Part shown: piece after piece, positions 41,635 to 52,033 of the stretch | Layout: each line of letters starts with the position of its first letter | Position numbering within the stretch: position 1 is the first letter of the stretch | From: Lentibacillus juripiscarius JCM 12147 | Lineage (GTDB): Bacteria; Bacillota; Bacilli; Bacillales_D; Amphibacillaceae | NCBI GenBank assembly: GCA_001311805.1 | Contig: BBCA01000001.1 | Coordinates: 81,859 to 145,858, forward strand | Reading direction: 5' to 3' | DNA length: 64,000 bases | The notes under the pieces: model-generated | What the model was told of the DNA's origin: nothing | Databases searched by the model: none | What the model saw: only the letters and a program-made list of their open reading frames with translations | Made by a program: the position numbers and the translations under genes

Positions 41635-42838
41635 ATGGCTTATTTTGGTGATGATGATTACAAAGGGCAGCATCAGAAACGCAATTGGCTCGTGCCTGCA
41701 CTTATAGGCATCATTATTGGAATGGTAGTTGTCCTTGTGGCACTTCCCAATATATTGAAATCAGACATTCTGCCGGAAACATGGACAGAAAATACATCCG
41801 GGAACGCAACAAGTGGTTCAGGATCAGGGCCGAACGACAGTAATTATATGTCGGTGAATGTCTCTTCACAGACAATCGATGTTGTCGAGAGTGTATCACC
41901 TGCCGTTGTCGGCGTCATTAATATCCAGCGTAAAGGTGACTTTTGGCAGCAGGGCAATCAGCGTGAAGCCGGATCCGGGTCCGGCGTCATTTATAAAAAG
42001 ACCGGCGGCAAGGCATATGTCATTACGAACCATCATGTCATTAAAGGAGCCGATACGGTCGAAGTCATTTGTCGGATGATACTCGTGTCGAGGCAGAAAT
42101 CCTTGGCAGTGATTTATTTTCCGACCTGGCAGTATTGCGGATGGATGGCGGCAAGGTGAAAGAAACAATGGACATGGGGAACTCGACTAGCGTAAAGGTC
42201 GGGGAGCCGGCCATTGCTATCGGGGAATCCGCTTGGAAAGTTCCTTGGTTCTGTTACGCAAGGGGTGATCAGTGGAAAACAGCGCACCATCCACAGGATT
42301 TAACCAAGATGGACGGGCCGACTGGCAGGCTGAAGTCATTCAGACCGATGCGGCTATTAACCCCGGCAATAGTGGCGGCGCACTCATCAACATTGACGGT
42401 CAGCTGATTGGGATTAATTCCATGAAAATCAATGAAGAAGCAGTGGAAGGCATTGGCTTTGCCATCCCGATTGATGCTGCCAGACCAATTGTTGAACAGC
42501 TGGAGAAGAATGGCCAGGTGAAACGGCCATATATGGGTGTAGAAATATATTCACTTGACGAAGTACCGAAGACCGAATGGAACCGAACACTAAACCTCCC
42601 GGACAATGTGGGTGGCGGGGTTTATGTCTGGAGTGTAGAGTCACTGTCCCCTGCAGACCGTGCCGGCATTGAGCGACTCGATGTCATTACCGCCATTGAC
42701 GGGAAAAAAGTGATGAATATGATTGATCTGCGAAAGATTCTGTATCAGAAGAAAAAGTCGGTGACTCCCTGAACGTGACGTATTATCGGAACGGGGGAGA
42801 AACAGGAAGCGACAATGGAATTGGCCAGACAGCGATAA
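41635..42838 (+). CDS. htrA: Membrane-anchored HtrA-type serine protease (multiple frameshifts)
   Basis: DegP/HtrA protease downstream of walJ (HtrC/YycK position). One membrane helix ([20 protein letters not shown]), then the trypsin-like domain with His in [13 protein letters not shown], Asp in [13 protein letters not shown] and Ser in [20 protein letters not shown], then a PDZ domain ([15 protein letters not shown] to [16 protein letters not shown]). Breaks near 42068, 42243 (restoring [20 protein letters not shown]), 42753 and 42796; the restored stop is TAA 42836-42838. The start ATG 41635 is chosen by its spacing to AGGGG; ATG 41629 is possible. Confidence 0.93.
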
Positions 42839-42866
42839 GCTATCCTTAAGGAGGATAGCTTATTTT
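42835..42866 (+). terminator. Terminator after htrA
   Basis: Stem ATAAGCTATCCT / AGGATAGCTTAT with a 5-nt loop and TTTATAT tail, overlapping the htrA stop codon. Ends the wal operon. Confidence 0.85.
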
Positions 42867-42875
42867 ATATAGTCC

Positions 42876-42990
42876 GCAGCCCGAATCCAATTCGCTTTCC
42901 GTGGGCGAGTGGCAAGCCTTCTCGGGCAGAGCCCTGTGGGGTCTTGCCTATCTCGCACTTCCCGCAGGAGTCTAAGTGTATCCGGGCTGC
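42876..42990 (-). repeat. Family-B intergenic repeat, copy B5 (reverse)
   Basis: 115-bp copy closed by exact 8-bp inverted ends GCAGCCCG / CGGGCTGC. Reverse-orientation blocks ATTCGCTTTCCGTGGGC, CTGTGGGGTCTTGCC and CTCGCACTTCCCGCAGG match the family. A GTTGTT/AACAAC hairpin follows at ~43007. Confidence 0.78.
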
Positions 42991-43083
42991 TCAGAGCAAA
43001 TATAGTTGTTTTTAGAGCAACAACCATACGAAAAAGACTTGGTTAAATATAGCTTAAGCCTAAGTTTTGAGTTAAATCCATGT

Positions 43084-43198
43084 TATCAACAGTTTATCCA
43101 CAACCTGTAGATAGACAACTATATATCGTATAGAACACTCATTCCGCAACAAAATAGCTGCGAACATTTTGTGCATATGTGGATAACTCTGTGGATTA
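43084..43198. promoter_or_regulatory. DnaA-box cluster downstream of htrA
   Basis: Box TTATCCACA at 43094-43102, with TTATCAACA at 43084-43092 beside it, inverted TGTGGATAA at 43178-43186 and TGTGGATTA at 43190-43198. In B. subtilis a DnaA-bound cluster is known near yydA (rlmH), which follows htrC; here the gene is absent from this window but the cluster is in the matching position. Confidence 0.65.
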
Positions 43199-43218
43199 CT
43201 GGACATTAGTCATTGCGG

Positions 43219-43602
43219 TTATGCTTGGGAAAGCTGTTTACCTGGTTTCTGCTGCCAAAGCAAGAGAAGCAGGATAAGCATCACAACATCAAGCCGAGCA
43301 TCAAAAGCGAACCGCAGTATTCCTTGATTCATCAGGATAGGCAGTTTGGATAAATAAATGGCGCTGAGCATGATGAATATAAGTGGTGCGGCTGCCTGTT
43401 TGACGTATATTCTCCCGATAATAAGTACACTGCAGGCAATTTCCGTAATGGCCACAAAAAATAGAATCGTATCCGGAAATGGCAGTCCTAAATTCATGAA
43501 AGCAATTTTGAAGTCATTTGTAGTCAGTTTTAAAATACCGGATACGAGGAAAACGTAACCAACTGCATAACAGAGCCACTTCATTATATGCATGCGCTGC
43601 AA
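43219..43602 (-). CDS. DoxX-like small membrane protein
   Basis: Four-helix membrane protein of ~128 residues. WLCYAVGYVFLVSGILKLTT (with the SG.LK start seen in DoxX proteins), TILFFVAITEIACSVLIIGR, APLIFIMLSAIYLSKLPILM, and VVMLILLLLLWQQKPGKQL. The likely start is TTG 43602, 8 bp behind TGGAGG; ATG 43593 is an alternative. Intact. DoxX proteins have been linked to redox or quinone chemistry, but this one cannot be assigned. It faces against the adjacent exporter gene. Confidence 0.75.
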   Translation of the reverse strand: MQRMHIMKWLCYAVGYVFLVSGILKLTTNDFKIAFMNLGLPFPDTILFFVAITEIACSVLIIGRIYVKQAAAPLIFIMLSAIYLSKLPILMNQGILRFAFDARLDVVMLILLLLLWQQKPGKQLSQA

Positions 43603-43861
43603 AACGGTCACCTCCATTGTGGTTATACAACCATGTATATGCCTGATTCCAAACAACCTTGACAAGCTTATTGGTAACTTTTTTGGATTTGTGGAAAGGT
43701 CGCATTGGCTGGCTATTTGTTGTTGGCACGGATTACCATCGCCGATACCTTGGCTGCCACTGTTGGAAGATCGAATAACACTAATGGACTGTTCACTTTG
43801 CCATTGTTGATGTTTCGGCTTATAATTTTAATTAGACAAATAAGTAAAGGAAGTGCAGCTG

Positions 43862-45572
43862 TTGATCCGACGTTTTTGCTTACTATAAACCGCACCGGCG
43901 GCTGTTTGCCATCGATTTCACGTCAGCGGTAATTGTGGCCATTTTGGAGCTTGCTTTTCCGATTGCGGTCCAGGAGTTCGTTGATAAATTATTACCGAGT
44001 GGGAACTGGGATCTGATTGTCACAGTCAGCATTGGACTGCTGCTCATTTACTTGCTCAGCACGTTTTGCAGTATATTGTCACCTACCTGGGGCATAAACT
44101 TGGTGTCAACATTGAAACGGATATGCGGCAGGATTTGTTTCAGCACGTGCAGCGGCAGTCATTCCGGTTTTTCGACAATACAAAAACCGGCCACATCATG
44201 AGTAGGATCACAAACGACTTATTTGATATCGGGGAGCTTGCCCACCATGGCCCGGAGGATTTTTTTATTGCAGCGATGACGTTTTTCGGAGCTTTTTGGA
44301 TTATGTTCATCCAGAATGCCCAGCTTGCGTGGATTATTTTGATAACCGTGCCGCTGCTCATCTTTTTGATTGCCTATAGTAATATCAAAATGAACAAGGC
44401 GTGGAGTGCCATGTATCATGATATTGCTGAAGTAAATGCGCGTGTGGAGGATGCGGTAGCAGGTGTTCGGGTTGTGCAGTCATTTACGAATGAGCAGCAT
44501 GAAATGGGCCGGTTTACCAAAGACAATTACAGCTTCCGTAATGCCAAATTGCGCGCCTATCGGGTAATGGCATTTGTCAACTCAAGTATTTACATGATGA
44601 TGCGGCTGGTTGTTCTGCTTGTTCTGGTCATCGGTGCGTGGCTCACATTTAATGACAAGTTGTCCACAGGTGAGCTTGTTGGCTTTGTCCTATATGTAAA
44701 TGTCCTATTTAAGCCAATTGAAAAAATCAGCGCTCTGCTGGAACTTTATCCGAAAGGCATGGCCGGGTTCAAACGGTTTACAGACATGCTGGACATGGCG
44801 CCCGATGTGACGGATAAAAAGGACGCTAAAGAAATGGAAACAGTGATGGGCGAAATAGCCTTTCATCATGTTACATTTGGCTATGAAAAAACACAGCCGC
44901 CTGTGTTGCGCAATTTGGACATGACCATTAATGCCGGCGAGACAGTAGCGTTTGTCGGTCCGTCCGGTGCTGGGAAACGACGATATGTTCCTTGATACCA
45001 AGATTTTACGATGTGGATGAAGGAAGCATCACGATAGACAGCCGCGATTTGCGCGATGTCACGAAACAGTCGCTGCGCAGCCACATTGGCATTGTACAGC
45101 AGGATGTCTTTTTGTTTACCGGAACATTGCGGGAAAATATCGCCTATGGAAAACTTGATGCGACAGATGAGGAAATTGTCCATGCCGCTCGTCAGGCACA
45201 TATGGAGGAATTTATCCATGAGCTTCCGGATGGATACGAGACGCAGGTTGGCGAACGCGGCCTGAAACTTTCCGGTGGGCAAAAGCAGCGGATTGCCATC
45301 GCACGGATGTTTTTAAAAAATCCACCCGTCCTGATATTGGATGAAGCGACTTCCGCATTGGACACAGAGACGGAAATGGCCATCCAGCAGGCATTGTCCG
45401 AACTGACAAAAGGACGGACAACCCTGGTAATAGCGCACAGGCTGGCCACGATAAAAACGCTGACAGAATCATGGTCGTCACGAAACATGGCATTGAAGAG
45501 GAAGGAACGCATAATGAGCTGCTGGAACGTAACGGCTTGTTTGCCCACTTACATCATGCGCAGATGCGCTGA
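43862..45572 (+). CDS. ABC exporter, fused permease and ATPase (four or more frameshifts)
   Basis: MsbA/BmrA-type half transporter, ~570 residues restored. TTG 43862 behind AAAGGAAGT is the likely start ([20 protein letters not shown]). The six-helix domain includes [20 protein letters not shown]. The ATPase has Walker [21 protein letters not shown] after adding one A near 44984, signature [17 protein letters not shown], Walker [16 protein letters not shown] and switch [17 protein letters not shown] after repair near 45465. Other breaks are near 43875 and 44075. Substrate unknown; a lipid or drug exporter is likely. Confidence 0.92.
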
Positions 45573-45608
45573 TTAGGTACGTTTGTTGCTTAACTTCTTT
45601 ATTCAGGT

Positions 45609-45657
45609 TGTGGATAACCCACTTATCCCCAAAAATCTGTGGATAGGCTGTGGACAA
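45609..45657. promoter_or_regulatory. DnaA-box cluster between ABC exporter and phhB
   Basis: Inverted boxes TGTGGATAA 45609-45617, TGTGGATAG 45638-45646 and TGTGGACAA 45649-45657, with TTATCCCCA 45623-45631 between. Four box-like 9-mers in 49 bp, ahead of a family-A repeat. The grouping is unlikely by chance, but it has no known counterpart to cite. Confidence 0.55.
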
Positions 45658-45735
45658 TTTGTTGATTTAATGTATATAACCGCAGCATCTGTTACACTGG
45701 AAATAACCATTGCATGTGGATCAACCCCATTAAAG

Positions 45736-45887
45736 TGCGTGTTCAAAAGGAGGATAAAAAGGACCGAGAAGTTCGAGGCGGCGCAGCTTTGAGTAACGGA
45801 ATGTATGCAATTTAATACATGAATAACGGAAAAGCAAGCCAACGAAGAAATTCGAAGCGTCATTTTTACCGGACTTTTTGAACAATC
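45736..45887 (+). repeat. Family-A MITE-like repeat, copy A4
   Basis: 152-bp copy, more diverged in the middle. Inverted ends TGTTCAAAAGG (45740-45750) and CTTTTTGAACA (45874-45884). Flanks CATTAAAG and TCTTAAAC match in part. It ends 26 bp before the phhB start. Confidence 0.87.
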
Positions 45888-45913
45888 TCTTAAACGTAAA
45901 GGAGGCGACAAGC

Positions 45914-46210
45914 ATGGAACGGTTGAGTGAGGAACAAATCGAAAAAGAATTGAAAGACTTGCCGGAATGGAAGCGGCTCGATGAAAAGTGGATTGAAAGG
46001 CGCTATCGTTTCAAAGACTTTTTGAATGGCGTTCGATTTGTCGATCAGATTGCCGAATACGCTGAGAGCAAGCAGCACCATCCTTTCATTTCCATTGACT
46101 ACAAAGTGGTTACCCTGAAAATTTCGTCCTGGCAGATGAAAGGGCTGACCGATTTGGACTTTGAAATGGTCAAACATTTTGACAAACTATATGAAAAAGC
46201 TGCGAAATGA
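45914..46210 (+). CDS. phhB: Pterin-4a-carbinolamine dehydratase
   Basis: Small (98-residue) PCD/DCoH-family enzyme that dehydrates 4a-hydroxytetrahydropterin. Conserved core: SKQHHPFISIDYKVVTLKIS holds the catalytic [E/S]...HHP pattern, after WKRLDEKWIERRYRFKDFLN. ATG 45914 has AAAGGAGGCGAC upstream. Intact. No aromatic amino-acid hydroxylase is nearby, so its physiological role here is open; molybdopterin-linked uses have been proposed for related proteins. Confidence 0.92.
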   Translation: MERLSEEQIEKELKDLPEWKRLDEKWIERRYRFKDFLNGVRFVDQIAEYAESKQHHPFISIDYKVVTLKISSWQMKGLTDLDFEMVKHFDKLYEKAAK

Positions 46211-46216
46211 TTACAT

Positions 46217-46247
46217 GCGGGCGTGCATCATGTCACGCCCGCTTTCT
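46217..46247 (+). terminator. Terminator after phhB
   Basis: Nine-bp GC-rich stem GCGGGCGTG / CACGCCCGC with 8-nt loop and TTTCTT tail. Confidence 0.85.
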
Positions 46248-46344
46248 TATGGTTTTCGAGAAATTGCTGTGTTCTAGTGGTGTATCGGAAAAATACTCAC
46301 GACGGGTTGATAATTGGTATCGATGGGATGATAACTCCCCAACA

Positions 46345-46933
46345 TTATGTTTTGTTAAAAGCCAGCTGGCTGTTCGGTAAGTAGTTGTGCCGGTGCTGCT
46401 TCCATTCGGCCGCTAGCAAGCCATATATAGCATGATCCGCGTGATAATCGTACAATAGTTCTGCCTGGCGAATCTGCCCCTCCTGTACAAAACCGAGCCG
46501 TTCCGGAATGGCACGACTTTTCCAGTTGTCAACGGCAGCACGGATTTCAATACGATTTAATGCAAGGGGATAAATGCCATAATCAATTAATCCACTGACC
46601 GCACGAGTCATGATTCCATTCCCCTGATAGGCCGCTCCAAGCCAATAGCCGATATGGCCAATACTATTCTTCCAGTCCAGGCTGTTAAACCCAATGACCC
46701 CAGCCAGTTCACCGTTATACAAGATGCCTGTTGTCAGACCGCTGCGATTGGCAAATGCCTTCAGACCGGACTGAATGAAAGCTTTCGAATCCTCCACCGT
46801 TTTGTATGGTCGACCCATGACAGCCATGGCGCAGGTGGTCCCTTGACTGGTCTGTCAGCTGGAACAATTTATCCGCATCCTGCAATTCCAGATGCTTCAA
46901 CGCAAGTTCATCATCAATTTGGAATAGAAACAC
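46345..46933 (-). CDS. GNAT N-acetyltransferase, RimJ/RimL type (one frameshift)
   Basis: Acetyl-CoA-dependent acetyltransferase, ~195 residues restored. N-terminus MFLFQIDDELALKHLELQDA; the restored SRDHLRAWLPWVDHTKTVED segment is characteristic of RimL-like proteins. Acetyl-CoA-binding region GHIGYWLGAAYQGNGIMTRA and ALNRIEIRAAVDNWKSRAIP follow. The break is near 46815 (+). The substrate (ribosomal protein L7/L12 or a small molecule) cannot be told. Confidence 0.88.
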
Positions 46934-47048
46934 AGTATCACACCCTCATCGTAGTTAAAAGACATTTTACCATATATAAGTAAAAGATGTGGGATGAATT
47001 TGACAAGTTTGTAAACACCATTCACTTTGGGCTGTGTAATTGACCACC

Positions 47049-47159
47049 ATGTTTGCAAAAGTAATAGACTGCTATGATGACGATATCCGGACTGCTGCGC
47101 TGCCGCATGATATCGGAAAAATGGGGCTGACGAGGGCTGACGAAAGAAATTCTATTTAA
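47049..47159 (+). pseudogene. Remnant of an HD-domain phosphohydrolase
   Basis: A 36-codon frame contains IRTAALPHDIGKMGLT, the HD-domain metal motif (usually AALLHDIGK.G) of HD-GYP and related phosphohydrolases. Neither the upstream nor the downstream parts of such a domain are present in any frame. No ribosome-binding site is evident. It is best read as a decayed gene fragment in the otherwise empty 46934-47293 spacer. Confidence 0.45.
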
Positions 47160-47293
47160 ACCGGCAAATTATGTATTTCATTTAGCTCTATTGGACTATT
47201 TTCTATTAAATAGGTGGGCGGAAAGGATGATTTTATCAAAAACAACAACGGATTGAATATTTTAGTATAATTAAAATATTCAAATAAAGGGAT

Positions 47294-48835
47294 GTGAATT
47301 TAAAAATAATTGCGAAGGATTATGTGAAGAAACTGTTTCTTTTTTCCCTTCTGGCTATGGTTGTATTCATGCCATTTGCTAATCAGGAAAAATCCTTTGT
47401 TTCAGCATCCGAAGAAACGGCACAAGCAGTAAATGAGAACGAAACATTAGCAGAAAAACTTGATGAGATTCTTAGTCACGATAGCCTGGAAGGGACAAGC
47501 ACGAGTGTAAGCATTCGGGAAGCTGATAACGGTAAGCTGATTTATTCGCACGCTGGTGATCTGCGGCTCCACCCCGCGTCAAACATGAAATTGCTGACAG
47601 GCGCAGCGGCTCTGGAAACATTGGGGACTGATTATCAATTTTTCCACAAAATTGCTGACAGACGGTAATATTAAAGGGAAGGTTCTTCAAGGGGATTTGT
47701 ATTTAAAGGGGAAAGGTGATCCAACCTTAATGAAAGAGGACCTTGATCGGTTTGCGGAGGAACTTAAAGAACAAGGTATCAAGATTATTAAAGGCGACTT
47801 GATTGGTGATGACAGTTGGTATGATGATGTTCGCCTGTCAGAGGATTTAAACTGGTCGGATGAACCTTACTACACGGGTGCACAAGTTTCTGCCTTAACC
47901 CTGTCACCGAATAAAGATTATGATGCCGGCACCGTCATTGTTGAAGTTTATCCTGCTGAAAAAAACGGTGAGGAAGCAGCTGTTAGCGTTACCCCTGCGA
48001 ATGATTACGTTTCAATCGTCAACAAAACCGAAACCGTTGCAGCAGGTGAGGGAAAGGATATCTCTATCCAGCGCCAGCACGGGTCAAATGAAATACTTGT
48101 GGAAGGTACAATTCCTGTCGACGGTACAAGATCCAGATCCTGGGTTTCTGTGTGGGAGCCGACTGGGTATGCACTGGATGTTTTCAAGAAATCCCTTAAG
48201 GAAAACGGGGTAAAATTCGCTGGAAAAATGGATGTGAAAACCGGTACGACACCTAAAGATGCAAAGGTTCTTGCGTCTAGAGAATCCATGCCACTGGAAG
48301 AACTGTTTATTCCATTCATGAAATTAAGTAACAACGGTCACGGTGAAATTCTTGCCAAAGAAATGGGCAAAGTAGTACATGGGGAAGGCAGCTGGGATAA
48401 AGGGCTTGACGTAATAGAAGATGTCGTAACAGATCTTGACGTTGATAATGATACAATTTTGCTGCGTGACGGTTCGGGCATGTCGCATAAAACATGATCC
48501 CTTCCAATGAACTTACCAAATTTCTTGTGGCCGTCCAGGATAAAAGCTGGTTCCCGGCATTCGAGAAATCACTGCCTGTAGCTGGTGCATCGGAGCGGTT
48601 CGTTGGCGGAACACTGAGATACCGCATGACATCATCGCCTGCAGAGGGGAATGTTACCGCCAAGACGGGGTCCCTGACCGGTGTCTCAACACTTTCCGGC
48701 TATGTCACATCAAAGGATGGGAAAAAGCTGGCATTTTCCATTATGTTCAATAATTACCTCGCCATTCGGATACAGCATTGGAGGACTCCATTGCAACGAC
48801 GTTGGCCGAGCATGACTTTCGGTAAAAAAGAGGAC
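47294..48835 (+). CDS. dacB: D-Ala-D-Ala carboxypeptidase/endopeptidase, PBP4 (S13) family (three frameshifts)
   Basis: Secreted penicillin-binding protein of the DacB/PBP4 class. Signal sequence KLFLFSLLAMVVFMPFANQ. Active-site Ser-Lys in LHPASNMKLLTGAAALETLG, second motif SNNGHGEI (SxN), third AKTGSLTGVSTLSGYV (KTG). Breaks: near 47656 (restoring KLLTDGNIKGKVLQGDLYLK), near 48494 (gives SGMSHKNMIPSNELTKFLVA) and near 48767 (added C gives NNYLAHSDTALEDSIATTLA), with stop TAA 48833-48835. Restored length ~513 residues. The start GTG 47294 follows AAAGGG closely. Confidence 0.9.
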
Positions 48836-48964
48836 TCCAGCTACTTGTACTAGGCTCAAGGAAGAGGTGAACGACAACATGAACATAGCCAAAGAGCGTT
48901 CATTTTAAATTATGGAAAAATATATCTTAGGAAGGTATTCGCATTTTAATTATTCCTTCCTCCA

Positions 48965-49752
48965 TTACCTTAACGAATGACAATTGGGGACTGCTGTATT
49001 TGCGGATTCGGCCAGTTTCATAAGGTAGTAGCATGTTTCTCGTGCCGTGTGGTCAACCATCGATGCCGAAAAGTTGCTCAAGGCCGTTTCTAGCAGTCCC
49101 ATTTCCTCCAATTCACATAGAAATGACTGGAATAGTCCCATTTCCGCTGCCACATCATGATTAAACCGCTCCAGTGCAGGGAAGGCTTGGATATTGGTAC
49201 GAAGGAGTCCAGTTAGATCAATGGCTTTCAGGTAAAATTGCTCAAACTGTCTGGGGAATCGTTCGCTTTTTTCTTCAGCTGTTTATCCACCTGATCCATT
49301 TGATGATGGATGGTACTTGCATGTCCGGAAGCATCCAGCAGCCAGCGCATATGATGGTGGAGCTCATGAAAAACAGGCGGTGCTTCCCCTTGTTTCAGAT
49401 AACCGATAAGAAGCTCGTATTCTTCCAGTTCATTAACCATATGGTTCAGAAATGAAGGTGTCAAATGAGTGTCTATATTGCCCTCCAGCTGTCGTCTGAT
49501 AAGCGTCAGCTTGAACTCCTTCAACTGATCAGCTGCGGCTTTCGTAAAGGTGATAGCATTGCTTGGGGTTATCAATGGTGCTTGTTCTGACAGCTGGTTA
49601 AATGTATCCGCACATTTTCTGGCATGATGTAATGCATCTGCTTCGTCCGGAAAAAGAGAGTCCCGGATGAGTCCGGCATGGTCGCCTAATATCTGGAGCC
49701 AGAATGAATGTTCAAAACTGGCGCTCTGCAAAAATCCGCCAAATGAAATCAT
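48965..49752 (-). CDS. DUF2935 family protein (one frameshift)
   Basis: Two-helical-bundle protein with ferritin-like metal-binding residues: SASFEHSFWLQILGDHAGLI at the start, HLTPSFLNHMVNELEEYELL and PPVFHELHHHMRWLLDASGH in the middle, and a second half after the break with LERFNHDVAAEMGLFQSFLC. The frame breaks in the T run 49265-49270 (+); adding one base gives KKSERFPRQFEQFYLKAIDL. Restored length ~263 residues. Found in sporulating Firmicutes; function unknown. Start ATG 49752 is inside GGAGGAGATG, so the exact start is uncertain. Confidence 0.85.
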
Positions 49753-49969
49753 CTCCTCCAAAAGTCGTCATTCATACATATGTATGTATTCAGGCAAATA
49801 GTAGGACTCTCTGAAAGAGGTTCTGCTTAAGGCTGACGGCATGTAGAATAAGTGTGTAAATCGTATTTCATTTCCGTTACATGTCCAAAATAGTGTAGCG
49901 TATTTGTCTGATAAATGGTAAAATTTTTGTTACAGTTTGCTTTATTGATTCGTAAAGGGGACATACACA

Positions 49970-50583
49970 ATGAAGCTTTGGATGCGAAAAATAGCAGTAG
50001 CACTTATTGCCGTTATCACACTGGGATTATATATCCCGGATTTCGATATTGATGTGGAGGCCGAGCAGAGTAAAGAGACTGCTGGCCCTGACCTGCCGGA
50101 AAAAACCGATGTCTTGGATGAGGAGGAGTCGGCTCCGGTCACCAAGCCCGCCCTGGAGACAGAGCCAGACGTATCAACAACTGATAATACTGCCGCTTTT
50201 CTTACGGAACGGGCGAAAGAACAAGTGCTTTTCAAAATGGGGCCACGGATTGTGCCTAAGATGGAAGGTGAATTCCAGACCGTGATTTTCCCAAAAATGG
50301 AAGAGTCAATCGAGCTTATTCTGGCAAACGTGAATCTGCAGAAGCTCCGAATGTTAGCATTGCGGGAGAACCTGCTGAGGGAACCGGCGAGCGGATTTTT
50401 AATCTCCGTGATGAACGCACAGGCCAGCTTGTCGCCAAGTTCCATGTGAGGCGGGACCGGCGCCCGCAGGAAGGGTACTGGTTCAACTTTCATTATCATG
50501 TAAGCAGTGATGGCTTTCAGAAGCATCACGATATTGGAGAAGTGTATTGGGATAAAAATACACCGCCGGAATGGATGGCTTGA
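49970..50583 (+). CDS. YpjP-like secreted protein (one frameshift)
   Basis: Protein of ~204 residues with N-terminal signal/anchor WMRKIAVALIAVITLGLYIP, a Glu/Pro-rich low-complexity stretch, then a conserved domain. The restored C-terminus contains IFNLRDERTGQLVAKFHVRR, DRRPQEGYWFNFHYHV and DIGEVYWDKNTPPEWMA, as in YpjP-like proteins of bacilli. The frame breaks near 50334 (adding C gives LANVNPAEAPNVSIAGEPAE). Function unknown. Confidence 0.78.
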
Positions 50584-50779
50584 GAAGGAAGTCTGGTCGT
50601 GCACCAGGCTTTTTATTTGCCAATTAAATACTTACCTGCTGCATATGTGCAACGAAGACTTGACGACAAGCAACGTTTTCTAATGTATAATGAAATTTTA
50701 GGAACTCGGATCACATGCACATGGCAGGAGATCTAACTGTTTTTTAACAGGAAGCTGCCGATATAATAGGAGAGTCGTT

Positions 50780-51945
50780 ATGGACGAAGAAAACATTACA
50801 CGGATTCATCAGGATGGAAAAGAATATATTTTGATAGGCACAGCACATGTTTCCAAACATAGCGCCGAGCAGGTCAAAGAAGTGATTGCAAGCGAACAGC
50901 CAGATGCTGTCTGTATTGAACTGGACAAGCAGCGCTACAAGTCCGTTACAGAAGGTAATAAGTGGAAAGAAATGGACATTTTTCAAGTAATTAAAGAAAA
51001 GAAGGCAACATTGTTGTTAATGAATTTGGCCATTTCTTCCTTTCAGAAACGAATGGCCAAGCAATTGGCATTAATGCCGGCCAGGAGATGATCCAGGGCA
51101 TTGAATCGGCAAACGAAACCGGTGCAGAACTAGTTCTTGCCGACAGGGATATCCAGATTACTTTTTCCCGCATATGGGGAACAATCGGGCTGAAAGGGAA
51201 AATGATGCTCTTGATGCAAGTCATTGGGGGTATCTTCAGCCAAGAGACGATTACAGAAGAAGAACTGGAGAAATTAAAGTCGAAGGATATGCTGGACAGC
51301 ATGCTGGATGAGTTTACCGAGCATTTTCCAAGGCTAAAGAAACCGCTAATTGACGAACGGGACCAATACCTCGCCCAAAAGATCAAAGAAGCATCGGGCG
51401 ATAAGGTTGTTGCTGTGCTCGGGGCGGCACACGTCCCTGGAATCAAAAAGGAGCTACATAATGAGCATGATTTGGAGCGGCTGCAGGAACGCCCGCCCAA
51501 GTCGAAAGTTCCGAAAATCATTGCCTGGACCATTCCGATTCTGATCTTGTCCGTTATTGCTTATACATTCTGGACAAACCCATCAGCAGGCTGGCAGCAG
51601 ACCATAAGCTGGATTTTATGGAACGGAAGCTTGTCCGCCATTGGAACAGCCGTTGCATTAGGACATCCACTTACCATTCTAACGGCTTTTCTCGCAGCAC
51701 CGTTGTCGTCGTTGAACCCACTGATCGCCGCGGGCTGGTTTGCCGGTATTGTCCAAGCACTGGTCCGCAAGCCAAATGTAGGCGACTTTGAACAATTAAC
51801 GGAGGACGTTCATCATGTGAAGGGATTTTGGAACAACAAAGTAACCCGTATCCTCCTTATCGTGGTCCTGGCAAATATCGGAAGCTCTCTCGGCACATTT
51901 ATTGGCGGCGCCGACGTGATCCGCTTGTTTTTCGAAAACCTTTAA
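50780..51945 (+). CDS. TraB/GumN family membrane protein (one frameshift)
   Basis: TraB-type protein (pheromone-shutdown family), ~388 residues restored. The conserved motifs are YILIGTAHVSKHSAEQVKEV near the start and VVAVLGAAHVPGIKKEL near residue 215; the C-terminal third has several membrane segments (IIAWTIPILILSVIAYTFWT onward). The frame breaks near 51075; adding a base gives MAKQLGINAGQEMIQGIESA. A Tiki-like metalloprotease activity is proposed for the fold, but no activity is known for this branch. It ends at a bidirectional terminator facing the aldehyde dehydrogenase. Confidence 0.87.
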
Positions 51946-51998
51946 TCAGGTAGCGATCCAATCGAGTCAAACCGAGTTTTAAAATCGCTGATACAATA

Positions 51999-52033
51999 AA
52001 AAAGCTTGAGGGCATACTACCCTCAAGCTTTGT
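51999..52033. terminator. Bidirectional terminator between traB-like gene and aldehyde dehydrogenase
   Basis: A run, stem AAAGCTTGAGGG / CCCTCAAGCTTT with 7-nt loop; it overlaps the 3' end of the convergent dehydrogenase gene. Confidence 0.88.
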
